This document shows positions 34,564-43,250 of a stretch of 64,000 nt of DNA, one piece after another. The notes beneath the pieces were generated by a model. That model was not told the origin of the DNA. It ran no database searches and saw only the letters and a list, made by a program, of their open reading frames with translations. The stretch is from MWDV01 sp964634255 (lineage in GTDB: Bacteria > Verrucomicrobiota > Verrucomicrobiia > Limisphaerales > MWDV01). The first letter of the stretch is position 1. Every line of letters starts with the position of its first letter. The stretch covers positions 1-64,000 of the forward strand of contig CAZWJC010000004.1 in NCBI GenBank assembly GCA_964634255.1. The letters run 5' to 3'. The position numbers and the translations under genes are program-made.

Positions 34564-35445
34564 ATGAAGTCCATGACCGGTTACGGGCGCGGGGAATGCG
34601 CACAGGACGGCTTCAAGGTTACCGTCGAGCTCAGTTCGGTGAACCGCAAGCAGGCGGAGATTGCGGTCAATCTACCGCGCGAGATGGAGATGCTGGAAGC
34701 GCCGTTGCGCGACCTCGTCAACCGCCACATTGCGCGCGGACGTCTCACGGGACGGATCGCGCTGCACGCGGGCTCCAGCCGGGCAGCGGCCCGTCAGCAC
34801 ATCAACGTCGCGCTGGCCGAAGCCTACGCCCGCGAACTCGCCCGCTTGGCAAAACACCTCAAACTCTCCGGTGCGGTAACGCTGGACCAGCTCGTCCGTG
34901 CCCCCGGTGTGTTTCAGACCGACGAGGAACTCGCCGACGCCGAGAGTCTCTGGCCCGCGGTGGAGAAGGCGCTCCGGCAAGCGCTCGCGGCGCTGGTGAA
35001 GATGCGGGAACGCGAAGGCGCCCATCTGGAGAAGGACTTGGCGGTGCGCGTTGCCGCAATGCGCAAGTGCGTGGCGCGGGTGAAGGCGCAGGCGCCTCAG
35101 GCGGCGGAACGCTATCGCCAGCAGCTCATTGAGCGGATCAAGAGCGCCGGCCTTGCGTCGCCCGCTCCGGATGACGAGCGGCTGCTCAAGGAAGTGGTCT
35201 TCTTCGCCGATCGCTCGGACATCACCGAGGAATTGACTCGCTTGGAAAGCCACTTCAAACAGTTTGAAGATGGCCGCAAGTCCAGCGAGCCGGTGGGACG
35301 AATGCTGGATTTTCTCGCGCAGGAAATGAACCGGGAGGTCAACACCATCGGCTCCAAGGCCAACGATGCGCTCATCTCGCGTGAAGTCGTGGTGCTAAAG
35401 GCGGAATTGGAGAAGTTCCGGGAACAGGCTCAAAACGTTGAATGA
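34564..35445 (+). CDS. yicC: YicC family endoribonuclease
   Basis: A 293-residue protein of the YicC/YloC family, now known to cleave RNA in bacteria such as E. coli. The N-terminus is the typical MKSMTGYGRGECAQDGFKV, followed by ELSSVNRKQAEIAVNLPRE; the middle has a long charged helical region; and the C-terminal DUF1732 part reads ADRSDITEELTRLESHFKQF, GRMLDFLAQEMNREVNTIGSKAND, which is very strongly conserved in the family. There is no export signal. Guanylate kinase follows after six bases, the usual neighbour of yicC in many bacteria, so the two form an operon. In many genomes rpoZ and coaBC come next; here rpoZ is absent and only the CoaC part is found. Confidence 0.93.
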   Translation: MKSMTGYGRGECAQDGFKVTVELSSVNRKQAEIAVNLPREMEMLEAPLRDLVNRHIARGRLTGRIALHAGSSRAAARQHINVALAEAYARELARLAKHLKLSGAVTLDQLVRAPGVFQTDEELADAESLWPAVEKALRQALAALVKMREREGAHLEKDLAVRVAAMRKCVARVKAQAPQAAERYRQQLIERIKSAGLASPAPDDERLLKEVVFFADRSDITEELTRLESHFKQFEDGRKSSEPVGRMLDFLAQEMNREVNTIGSKANDALISREVVVLKAELEKFREQAQNVE

Positions 35446-35451
35446 ACCAGC

Positions 35452-36075
35452 ATGGCTGACGCTGCTTCCAACGCCCTTTTGGTCGTTATTTCCGCCCCAT
35501 CGGGCGCGGGCAAGACCACGGTTTGCCAGCAGGTGCTGGCGGCGCGGCCCGACATGTCGCGGGCCATTACTTGTACCACGCGGGCGCCGCGCCCGGGTGA
35601 ACAGGACGGTGTGGATTACTATTTCCTCGATGCTGCGGATTTCCTGAGGCGCGTCGAGGCGGGCAACTTCCTCGAACACGCCACGGTCTATGGCCACAGC
35701 TATGGCACGTTGAAATCCGAGGTGCTCACCAAACTGCGCGCCGGGAAGGATGTGTTGCTTAACGTGGATGTGCAGGGCGCCGCCACCATTCGCGCGCGTG
35801 CCGCGGAAGACCCGGAGTTGAGCCGGGCGCTGGTGAACGTGTTCCTGACGCCGCCCTCGATGGCGGTGCTGGAGGGCCGATTGCGCAAGCGCGACACGGA
35901 CAGCGAGGCGGTGATTCAAAAACGTCTCAGCGTGGCACGGCAAGAAATCGGTCAGTGGAAGCACTACGATTACCTGCTGATCAGCGGCACGATTCCCGAA
36001 GACCTGCGGCGCATGCAGGTAATTATCGAGGCCGAGAAGATGCGCTGTTCGCGGGCGCAGTCTCCCGCGGTTTGA
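35452..36075 (+). CDS. gmk: Guanylate kinase
   Basis: A 207-residue nucleotide kinase that turns GMP and ATP into GDP and ADP in the cytoplasm. The P-loop is SAPSGAGKTT (residues 14-23). The GMP-binding region follows with SRAITCTTRAPRPGEQDGVDYYFLD and NFLEHATVYGHSYGT, both near invariant in the family. The lid region and RLRKRDTDSEAVIQKRL carry the conserved arginines. Length and motif spacing match bacterial Gmk, and no fusion or truncation is seen. It sits six bases after yicC. Start chosen at the ATG beginning MADAASNALLVVISAPSG. Confidence 0.97.
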   Translation: MADAASNALLVVISAPSGAGKTTVCQQVLAARPDMSRAITCTTRAPRPGEQDGVDYYFLDAADFLRRVEAGNFLEHATVYGHSYGTLKSEVLTKLRAGKDVLLNVDVQGAATIRARAAEDPELSRALVNVFLTPPSMAVLEGRLRKRDTDSEAVIQKRLSVARQEIGQWKHYDYLLISGTIPEDLRRMQVIIEAEKMRCSRAQSPAV

Positions 36076-36161
36076 ATGCGGACGCGCGGCAATTGATGCG
36101 TTGAATGGCCCGGCCCGGACGGCGGTCCAATGCTGCGGTTTATGGGTTTGGAGCAGACCGA

Positions 36162-36743
36162 ATGAGCACAGGCAAGAACATCGTACTCGGCGTTACCGGC
36201 TCGATTGCCGCCCACAAGGCAGCCGATCTGGCCAGCTTCCTGACGAAACAGGGTTGCCACGTCCGCGTGGTCATGACCGCGGATGCTCAAAAGTTCATTA
36301 CGCCCCTGCCATTCAAAACCCTTTCCCGAAACCCCGTCGTCACGGACCTCTACGACGAAACCGGCGGTTGGGAGCCGACGCACATCAAGCTGGCCGACGA
36401 AGCGAACCTGCTGCTCATTGCCCCAGCCACGGCGAATGTGATCGCGAAGCTGGCCCATGGCCTCGCGAATGACGCCTTGTCCTGCATCGCCCTGGCGTTG
36501 AACCCCGGTGCGAAGGTGCTGATTGCACCAGCCATGAACGGTAAAATGTGGCTGCACCCAGCCACGCAGCAAAACGTCGCCATGCTCAAATCCCACGGCG
36601 TGGAATTCATCGGACCGGAAAAGGGGCTGTTGTCCTGCGGGTACGAGGGGATTGGGCGACTATGGCCGGTCGAGCAGATTGCCGAACGGGCGCTGGCTCT
36701 CCTGAATCCGCCGGACCGGAGCGCCGGCGGCCGCGCAAAATGA
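36162..36743 (+). CDS. coaC: Phosphopantothenoylcysteine decarboxylase, stand-alone (CoaC)
   Basis: A 193-residue FMN flavoprotein of the HFCD family, making 4'-phosphopantetheine from phosphopantothenoylcysteine in coenzyme A synthesis. It begins KNIVLGVTGSIAAHKAADL. The catalytic His74 is in EPTHIKLAD, the substrate clamp PAMNGKMW is at 123-130, and the Cys159 lid LSCGYEGIGRLWP is present. In most bacteria this domain is fused to the CoaB synthetase; here the frame ends after the first domain, so CoaB must be encoded elsewhere. GGAG lies upstream of the ATG at 36162; an earlier in-frame ATG at 36105 lacks support. The stop overlaps the next start (ATGA), coupling it to a histidine kinase. 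Confidence 0.9.
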   Translation: MSTGKNIVLGVTGSIAAHKAADLASFLTKQGCHVRVVMTADAQKFITPLPFKTLSRNPVVTDLYDETGGWEPTHIKLADEANLLLIAPATANVIAKLAHGLANDALSCIALALNPGAKVLIAPAMNGKMWLHPATQQNVAMLKSHGVEFIGPEKGLLSCGYEGIGRLWPVEQIAERALALLNPPDRSAGGRAK

Positions 36744-38377
36744 ACTGGCGACTTTGGGGGGAGTTGTCGCGGCTGCCCAAGTTGCTGGCGGCGCCGCGTC
36801 CCGCCCCCGCCCAGTACGCCCGCCGCATTCTGGCGCTGCAGCGCAACGTCGTCCTCCCCGCCAAGCTGCTCGTCATCGCGGTCGCCTCCTACTATCTCTA
36901 CTCGAAGAGTCCGGTGGATAAGGCGACGTACAGCTATGGCGTCATGCTCGATACGATGCGAGCCTTCTCCAACATCTACCTGTGCGTGAACCTGCTGGCG
37001 GCTGTGTCGTTCTTCGTGGTGCGACGATGCCCAGACGCCTTGGTGCAGTGGGTGGTGTTCGCCACTGGGTTGGCCGACGGTCTGTTCCTGGCCGGCCTGA
37101 CGTTGCTGAGCGGCGGTTTCGACAGCACGCTATTCTGGGCCTTCCCGGGTTTGATCGTGCTCAATGCCTTCTGCATTCCGCTCGCCACGCCGCAGCTCGC
37201 GCTCAACATCGCGCTAAGCATTTTCTATCTTGGCGCCGGATTGTTGGAAGCCGAGTACCGTGTCCGCTCGCAAACGACCCCGGCCATTGCCTCGCGCCGG
37301 CCAATCCCCGCGTTGATGCCCGACGAAGTGACGGACCCCCGCGGACTCTTCAGCCGGCTGCGCAGGCAGAACGACGATGTGTCACGGCTGATGTGGAAAC
37401 GCATTCCCGAAACAACCCGCCTGCAGTTGGCTAAATTGCTGGAAGAGAACCGCACTGACGAGTTGCATACGAATCTCGTGGAGGCCTTGGACCGGCTCCT
37501 GGCGCCGGCCGTGTACGACAAACCGCTACGCCGCGACGTTGAACCTTTGGACGACCCCACCGAGCCGTTTCTGCTGAAACTGGCCATCCTCTGGCTACTG
37601 GCCGCATGCTGCTATGGCGTGCAAGTGCTCATCGCCCGGCAGCAACTGGCCGAGGAGGAACAGAAAGAGTTCACCGCTCGCACCGAGCAACTCCACTCCG
37701 CCGGTCGCCTCGCTGCTGAGGTGGCGCACCAAATCAAGAATCCGCTGGCTATCATCAACAACACCGCCTTCTCTCTGCAGCGTTCTCTGCAAACCGGCCG
37801 CGGCGGTGATCCCGCCCCACACATCCGCATCATTCAGGAGGAGATTGAGAAGGCTGACCGGATCATCACGCAGGTCATGGGTTACGCGGAGCTGAGCGAG
37901 GGGCGTGTGGAGAAGCTCAGCGTCGTCGAGGAACTGGACCGTGCCATCGACCACGTCTTTCCGCCCGGACTGGACTGTGGCACCAAGATCCGCCGCGACT
38001 ACGCGACCAGCTTCCCGCCCCTGCTTATGCAGCGCCGGCATCTGGGCGAAACCCTCGTCAATCTCCTGCAAAATGCCCGCGACGTGCTGGCGGGCGGCGG
38101 GCACATTGTGGTCGTTGGCCGAGTGCTCCCGGACCACGCGGTGGAGATCGTAGTGGCGGACGACGGCCCGGGTATCCCGGAGGACAAGTTTGAGCGTGTG
38201 TTTGAAGCGTACTACACAACCCGACCCAAAGGCACGGGTTTGGGCCTGGCGATCGTCAAACACAACGTGGAACTCTACGGTGGTACGGTGCGCGTGGAAT
38301 CTGAGCTTGGAAAAGGCGCGCGGTTCACCGTAGTATTCCCCGCCAAAGCGGCCATCAAATTGTCGAACCCAAGTTGA
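36740..38377 (+). CDS. Membrane sensor histidine kinase
   Basis: A 545-residue kinase. Six hydrophobic segments are seen, at about 41-53, 76-95, 102-122, 133-149, 150-168 and 278-297, separated by a cytoplasmic-like charged region (about 170-275). HisKA follows with His330 in LAAEVAHQIKNPLAIINN, then HATPase with N box LVNLLQNARDVLAGGG, G1 VVADDGPGIPE, F and G2 RPKGTGLGLAIVKHNVELYGG. The QIKNPL sequence after the phospho-His is the NtrB-like H box. It starts inside the coaC stop codon (ATGA). An NtrC-type regulator begins 100 bases further on the same strand, making a likely two-component pair. The input signal cannot be read. Confidence 0.9.
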   Translation: MNWRLWGELSRLPKLLAAPRPAPAQYARRILALQRNVVLPAKLLVIAVASYYLYSKSPVDKATYSYGVMLDTMRAFSNIYLCVNLLAAVSFFVVRRCPDALVQWVVFATGLADGLFLAGLTLLSGGFDSTLFWAFPGLIVLNAFCIPLATPQLALNIALSIFYLGAGLLEAEYRVRSQTTPAIASRRPIPALMPDEVTDPRGLFSRLRRQNDDVSRLMWKRIPETTRLQLAKLLEENRTDELHTNLVEALDRLLAPAVYDKPLRRDVEPLDDPTEPFLLKLAILWLLAACCYGVQVLIARQQLAEEEQKEFTARTEQLHSAGRLAAEVAHQIKNPLAIINNTAFSLQRSLQTGRGGDPAPHIRIIQEEIEKADRIITQVMGYAELSEGRVEKLSVVEELDRAIDHVFPPGLDCGTKIRRDYATSFPPLLMQRRHLGETLVNLLQNARDVLAGGGHIVVVGRVLPDHAVEIVVADDGPGIPEDKFERVFEAYYTTRPKGTGLGLAIVKHNVELYGGTVRVESELGKGARFTVVFPAKAAIKLSNPS

Positions 38378-38477
38378 AAACTGCAGACACCAAAACCTCG
38401 CGCTGCCCCCGGGGAATGCCCAGCGGCCTGGGTAACCTTGTGGCGGTTTGCTGGCCCTCCGCATCGTCCTCGTCGCC

Positions 38478-39917
38478 ATGAGATTTCCGCTCCCTCCCAT
38501 CCTGGTCGTTGACGACGAGAAGAACATGTGCGCCTCGTTGCGAACGCTGCTGGGTGCCGAGGGATACAATGTGCAAGAGGCCGATTCCGCGGAGGCTGGT
38601 CTAAGGCTGTTGGAAGAAGACTCGTTCTTCATGGTGGTCACCGACGCACGGCTGGGTGGGATGAGCGGTTACGAGTTTCTCTCCCGGATTCGGGCGCGCT
38701 GGCCGGACTTGCCCGCCGTGATGATTACGGCCTACGCGACCCCGAAGCTCGCCGTGGAGGCCATTAAGGCCGGCGCGATTGACTATCTGGCCAAGCCCTT
38801 TGCCCCGGAGGAACTGCTCCACGCCGTGGCGCGCTGTGCGGAGCGCTACCGACTGCTCGCGGAAAACGCGCGCTTGCGCGTCGAGGCCGGCGAGACGCAC
38901 GACCTCAGCCAGATCGTCGGCGAATGCGCCAAGATGCGCGAGTTGCGCCAGATGATCCAGACCGTCGCCCCTACCGATGCCCGCACGCTGATCCTCGGCG
39001 AAAGCGGCACGGGCAAGGAACTGGTGGCGGGTGCGTTGCATAGCTTGAGCAAGCGCCGGGATGGCACCTACGCCCGCATCAATTGCGCCGCCATTCCTGA
39101 AACCCTGCTGGAAAGTGAGCTCTTCGGCCACGAAAAAGGTGCGTTCACCGGCGCCATCCGTCAGAAACCAGGCCGCGTGGAAGAGGCCGACGGCGGCACG
39201 CTGTTCCTCGACGAGATCGCCGACATGAGCCGGCCGTTGCAGGCGAAGCTGCTGCGGTTTCTCGAGGATGGTTCGTTCACGCGCGTTGGCGGCACCCAGG
39301 AACTGCGCGTGAATGTGCGGCTGCTCGCCGCCACGAATCGTGACATCGTCCAGGCGATCCGCGACAACAGCTTCCGCGAAGACTTGTTCCATCGGCTCAA
39401 CGTCGTTCAGTTTCGCATTCCGCCGCTGCGCGAGCGGGGCGAAGACGTGCTGCGCCTGGCGGACCATTTTCTCAAGCACTTCAACGCCACGCTCAACCGC
39501 AACGTCAACGGCTTTTCGCGCGCTGCCCACCAGAAACTCCAGGTACACCACTGGCCGGGCAACGTGCGCGAGTTGCGCAATGTCATCGAACGCGCGCTGA
39601 TCCTCGAGACTACCGCTCAAATCCAAGCCGCCAATCTCCCGGATTTTGATGTTGCCGCGCGTTTGCATCGGACGGTGGAGATGCCCGAGCAGCCGCCGGC
39701 GCTGGATCTGCCTCTCGACGACCTTCTGGCCGACTACGAGCGCAAACTCATCCTTGGCATCCTTGAGCAGCACCAGTTCAATATCGGCCGCGCAGCGGAC
39801 CGGTTGAAGATCAGTCGCCACGCCTTGCGCTATCGCATGCAACGCCTGAACATCACCGTCAACACCGACGCCGACACGGAGTCTCTGCTCGCGCCGGACC
39901 GGCAACCCGTAATATGA
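38478..39917 (+). CDS. NtrC family sigma-54-dependent response regulator
   Basis: A 479-residue three-domain activator. The receiver domain has the acidic pair in VVDDEKN and phospho-acceptor Asp56 in VVTDARLGG, with Lys in YLAKPFAPEE. The AAA+ domain has Walker A GESGTGKE (174-181), the sigma-54 contact loop GAFTGA (221-226), Walker B LFLDEIADM and the sensor segment RLNVVQFRIPPLRERGEDV. A C-terminal Fis-type helix-turn-helix is formed by HQFNIGRAADRLKISRHALRYRMQRLNI. So it opens sigma-54 promoters when phosphorylated, probably by the histidine kinase upstream. Its stop overlaps the start of a small membrane protein gene. No sigma-54 promoter was recognised in the window. Confidence 0.95.
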   Translation: MRFPLPPILVVDDEKNMCASLRTLLGAEGYNVQEADSAEAGLRLLEEDSFFMVVTDARLGGMSGYEFLSRIRARWPDLPAVMITAYATPKLAVEAIKAGAIDYLAKPFAPEELLHAVARCAERYRLLAENARLRVEAGETHDLSQIVGECAKMRELRQMIQTVAPTDARTLILGESGTGKELVAGALHSLSKRRDGTYARINCAAIPETLLESELFGHEKGAFTGAIRQKPGRVEEADGGTLFLDEIADMSRPLQAKLLRFLEDGSFTRVGGTQELRVNVRLLAATNRDIVQAIRDNSFREDLFHRLNVVQFRIPPLRERGEDVLRLADHFLKHFNATLNRNVNGFSRAAHQKLQVHHWPGNVRELRNVIERALILETTAQIQAANLPDFDVAARLHRTVEMPEQPPALDLPLDDLLADYERKLILGILEQHQFNIGRAADRLKISRHALRYRMQRLNITVNTDADTESLLAPDRQPVI

Positions 39918-40300
39918 ATCCCTCCCCTGGCCTTCTCGCGGTGGAAATCGTGCCCGGTAGCGGCGTCGAACCGCAATTCAAGCTCACGACGGGCATCCGG
40001 GACGGCCTGATCATCCTTGGCGTGGTGCTGGTCCTGACCGCCTTGCTGCTGGCTTGGGCCATGGTGATTCGCAAGCCGCGTCGCCGCCACGGTTCGCACC
40101 GGTCTCCGGAGCCCGAGCCGAATCTCGTGCGCTACCGGCACGAACAGCACGAAGACCAGGGCGTGCTGTCGTTGCTGAAACCCAAACACCGCCGCCGCAA
40201 ACGCCGCTTCCATCATCGCAACCCCACTCTCGCGGAGACGGGTGGCCTGCCGCCGCCCAGAACGGACCGCCCGGGTTCCCCGCCGCCCGCCACGCCCTAG
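39914..40300 (+). CDS. Small single-pass membrane protein, unknown function
   Basis: A 128-residue protein that I do not recognise. Residues 28-50 (GLIILGVVLVLTALLLAWAMVI) form one membrane helix, followed by a very basic, histidine- and arginine-rich tail (KPRRRHGSHRSPEPEP, then KPKHRRRKRRFHHRNP) and a proline-rich end. The topology is probably N-out with the basic tail in the cytoplasm; such a tail could touch nucleic acid or acidic lipid, but that is only a guess. Its ATG overlaps the regulator's stop (ATGA), so translation of the two genes is coupled, and it ends nine bases before the squalene-synthase-like gene. The coupling supports this being a real gene. Confidence 0.65.
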   Translation: MNPSPGLLAVEIVPGSGVEPQFKLTTGIRDGLIILGVVLVLTALLLAWAMVIRKPRRRHGSHRSPEPEPNLVRYRHEQHEDQGVLSLLKPKHRRRKRRFHHRNPTLAETGGLPPPRTDRPGSPPPATP

Positions 40301-40309
40301 CTTGCCCCC

Positions 40310-41179
40310 ATGCAGCAAAGTCAGGCGATCACCCGCAAGAGCGCCTCTAACCTTGCCTTGGCGTTTTGCCTCCTGCCCAAGACGCGGCGGGACGACATGT
40401 GCGCACTCTACGCTTTCTGCCGCGAGGTGGACGATGTTGCGGACGAGGAAACCGTTGTGGTGGAACAGCGGCGGGAACGTCTGGCAGCGTGGCGCGAGGA
40501 TATCCACCGGGCTTGCACCGGCGGCCGTCCCCAGTTCCCCGTCAATCGCGAGCTCCAGCCCGTAATTGAGTGGTACCGTCTCCCGTTCGAGCTGTTCGAC
40601 GAACTGATCCGCGGCTGCGAAATGGACCTCGACACGAAGCGATACGAGAGCTGGGAGCAACTCGATCTTTACTGCTACCGCGTGGCTTCCGTCGTCGGCC
40701 TGCTTAGCATTGGGATCTTTGGCTACGCCAACCCGGCGTGCCGGGACTATGCGGTCGCGCTCGGCCAGGCGCTCCAGCTCACCAACATTTTGCGCGACGT
40801 GAAGACCGACGCCGCGCGCGGGCGCATCTACCTCCCCTTGGCGGAACTTGCGCGCGCGTGTGTGACCGAGGCGGAAATCCTGCGGGGCGAATACTCGCCC
40901 CGCTATGTTGAACTTGCCCGTAGCACTGCGCGGCGCGCCCGGAGCTTCTACCGACTTGCGGCGCGGATGCTGCCGCCGGAGGATCGCCGGTTCATGATCG
41001 CAGCCGAGTTGATGGGCGCGGTTTATTGGCGGCTGCTCCTCAAGCTGGAGCGACGGGAGTTCAACGTCTTCGGCCCGCAAGCCATTCGCCTCGGCAAGCT
41101 GCAGAAGGTCAGGCTCATCTTTTGGACGTGGTATCGCTTCGCGTCCGGTGTGGAGGAGTCTGACTATGGCTTGGCCTGA
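40310..41179 (+). CDS. hpnD: Squalene/phytoene synthase family protein (HpnD-like)
   Basis: A 289-residue trans-isoprenyl diphosphate synthase that joins two farnesyl units head to head. The first aspartate motif is Asp41-Asp42-xx-Asp45 in REVDDVADE and the second Asp163 to Asp167 in LRDVKTDAARGRIYLP. The family segment YCYRVASVVGLLSIGIFGY and the early NLALAFCLLPKTRRDDMCALYAFCR are typical. The short length, the SNLALAF start and the DVKTDAARGR second motif match the presqualene diphosphate synthase branch (HpnD) of the hopanoid/squalene route more than phytoene synthase. HpnC and HpnE partners are not in the window, so the branch is inferred. It follows the small membrane protein gene closely. 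Confidence 0.85.
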   Translation: MQQSQAITRKSASNLALAFCLLPKTRRDDMCALYAFCREVDDVADEETVVVEQRRERLAAWREDIHRACTGGRPQFPVNRELQPVIEWYRLPFELFDELIRGCEMDLDTKRYESWEQLDLYCYRVASVVGLLSIGIFGYANPACRDYAVALGQALQLTNILRDVKTDAARGRIYLPLAELARACVTEAEILRGEYSPRYVELARSTARRARSFYRLAARMLPPEDRRFMIAAELMGAVYWRLLLKLERREFNVFGPQAIRLGKLQKVRLIFWTWYRFASGVEESDYGLA

Positions 41180-41690
41180 GGGCGTGTAACCCGCCGTGCG
41201 CCTGATGCCCATGGGGTTCTGACGGCCGGATGCGCTGAAAGTTGTTCGGATTTGGGTCTGCTACCGAGGATATCTGTTCCAAGAATTGGCGGCCCTGTCC
41301 AGCCTTGGGACTGAATGGTCGTACGTGGGGCGATCGCACGCGGCAATCAGCCGGCTCACGCAGCGATCGAGCGGTTTGTTGTCCCAGGTCGGGACGAGCG
41401 CCCGGTGATCTCTCGCGCACGCCTATCCCGAGCGCGAATGAAACACGCCCCGCCTTTGGCTGCGTTCCTTGTCAAGACGCCTCAACGGAAGTGAACGCAG
41501 CCACCACCACTTGCCTCGAAGCTCACTCCCGCCTTCCGAGTTGCGCCCAAGGATGGCCGTGCTGCAAGTGCATGAATTCAACTTAGCATGCCGCCTGCTG
41601 GCAAACCGAGGCTGGGCGAACGGATGACGCCAATGGCCGTGCCCGGGGTTGACGATTTGGAAAATGAGTGGATGATTGTCCGCGGTGCGT
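41180..41690. other. Intergenic region before the propeller/pseudopilin cluster
   Basis: These 511 bases have no coding frame that I can support. One structure stands out: GGCTGCGTTC at 41458-41467 is perfectly repeated in reverse as GAACGCAGCC at 41493-41502, a 10-base inverted repeat with 25 bases between, and GTCCC/GGGAC forms a small hairpin near 41381-41395. Neither has a T-run. The region presumably contains the promoter of the downstream propeller gene. Confidence 0.5.
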
Positions 41691-43199
41691 ATGAAAAATG
41701 GTGGTGTTCGTCTGGATGTGGGCGGGAATCAAGGGGGATGGCTCGCAATCGTGTTTTGCCTGCTGGTGTGGACGGCGCTGGGAAGCGATTGGCCACAGTA
41801 TCGCGGCACCAACCACGATGGGGTCTCGCTTGACCGCATCATGAAGCAATGGAGCGGCTCGGTAACGAGCGCCGTGTGGCGGGTGACGCTGGGTCAGGCC
41901 TACAGCTCGTTCGCCGCAGGTCAGGGGAAGGCCATCACTCAGGTCTATCGCAACAACAAGGAAGTTTGCGTTGCCCTCAGCATCACCAACGGAACGGAAT
42001 TGTGGGCGAGGGAATTGGAAACCGGCGCCGACTACGGCGGCTACAACGGCCCGCGCTCCACGCCTTCACTGGTTGAAGACGCCGTCTATGTTCTAACATC
42101 GCATCTCAAACTGCTCCGGCTCAGTGCTGCCAACGGATCGGTGGTTTGGAGCAACGACCTGAAGTCCGTGTACGGTGGGGACATCATCGGCTGGGCGAGC
42201 GCGGCATCGCCGCTGGTGGAAAGCAACTTAGTTTACGTGAATCTCAACACCGGGGATCGGGCGCTCGCGGCGTTTCGCTCCTCGAATGGCAGCCTGGCAT
42301 GGCGTGTGGAAAACGAGAACATGACGCATTCCACGCCGGTGGTGGCCACCATTCATGGCGTGCGCCAGGTGATCTTCATCACTTGGAACGGCTTGGTGTC
42401 CATCAACGCAGCCAACGGGGAGTGGCTGTGGAGTCATCCGTTCTCGTACAACGGGACCTGTCTCGGCGCTTCGCCGGTGGTCTGTTCGAACGTGGTGTTT
42501 ATCACCCAGTCGTACTCTCCCAGCAGCATGGCGGTGAGGATCGATCTCGCGGACGGTGTTTGGTCGGCCAATCCACTTTGGGACAACTCCGTCGGGATGA
42601 TTTGGATGACGCCTGTCTGCTACGGCGGGGCGATCTTTGGACCGACCGGGAACAATTCTGACAACAACACTCCGCTGGTTTGCCTGGACTTGTTGACCGG
42701 CGCGACGAGGTGGTCTTACAACGGCTTTGGACGCGGCAGCGTACTGCTGGTCAACAATACCCTGGTCGGACTCAGCGAAAATGGCTGGCTGCGGCTGATC
42801 CGTCCGGTAACCAACGCCTTCGAACAGATTGCCGCGTTCCGCGCCTTCAGCACCGGCAGTTGCTGGAACGCACCGGCGGTGTGTGATGGCCGGCTACTCG
42901 TTCGCAGCACAACGCAGGCAGCCTGCTTCGACCTCTCCATGCCCGAGCTGCGCGTGTTGTCGCCAACGCCCAAGGCCGATGGTACCAACCTGGCGCTCGC
43001 GGTGGCCACCGTCACGGGCGCCCCCGTTCACTCCAATCGGCTTGCCCGGATGGGGGTGCAGGCCGCCACGAACCTGGCCGGCACAAGTTGGACGCTGCTT
43101 ACCAACCGGCCGGTCCTGAGCAACGGCACCGTTCGAGTGGACAACATCAGCCGCGGTACGGGAACCCAACGGTTCTATCGAGTGGTTGAACAAGAGTAG
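41691..43199 (+). CDS. Secreted PQQ-like beta-propeller protein (first paralogue)
   Basis: A 502-residue exported protein. After an N-terminal hydrophobic segment (GWLAIVFCLLVWTALGS) the mature chain begins DWPQYRGTNHDGVS, the phrase that opens many PQQ-like repeat proteins. Blades with the A/W-x-x-x-x-G pattern recur: CVALSITNGTELWARELE, LLRLSAANGSVVWSNDL, LAAFRSSNGSLAWRVE, LVSINAANGEWLWSHP, VCLDLLTGATRWSYNG. This makes an eight-blade-type propeller; no PQQ-ligand cysteine pair or metal site of alcohol dehydrogenases is visible. The last 60 residues form the C-terminal module also found in neighbouring proteins, ending QRFYRVVEQE. It resembles the protein at 46931-48442 along its whole length, including HGVRQVIF and GASPVV. 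The ATG at 41691 lacks a strong ribosome-binding site. Confidence 0.83.
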   Translation: MKNGGVRLDVGGNQGGWLAIVFCLLVWTALGSDWPQYRGTNHDGVSLDRIMKQWSGSVTSAVWRVTLGQAYSSFAAGQGKAITQVYRNNKEVCVALSITNGTELWARELETGADYGGYNGPRSTPSLVEDAVYVLTSHLKLLRLSAANGSVVWSNDLKSVYGGDIIGWASAASPLVESNLVYVNLNTGDRALAAFRSSNGSLAWRVENENMTHSTPVVATIHGVRQVIFITWNGLVSINAANGEWLWSHPFSYNGTCLGASPVVCSNVVFITQSYSPSSMAVRIDLADGVWSANPLWDNSVGMIWMTPVCYGGAIFGPTGNNSDNNTPLVCLDLLTGATRWSYNGFGRGSVLLVNNTLVGLSENGWLRLIRPVTNAFEQIAAFRAFSTGSCWNAPAVCDGRLLVRSTTQAACFDLSMPELRVLSPTPKADGTNLALAVATVTGAPVHSNRLARMGVQAATNLAGTSWTLLTNRPVLSNGTVRVDNISRGTGTQRFYRVVEQE

Positions 43200-43250
43200 G
43201 TGTCGTTTGGTGTGACACCGCTGTGAGTTTGTGTCGGGAGATTGAATGTA

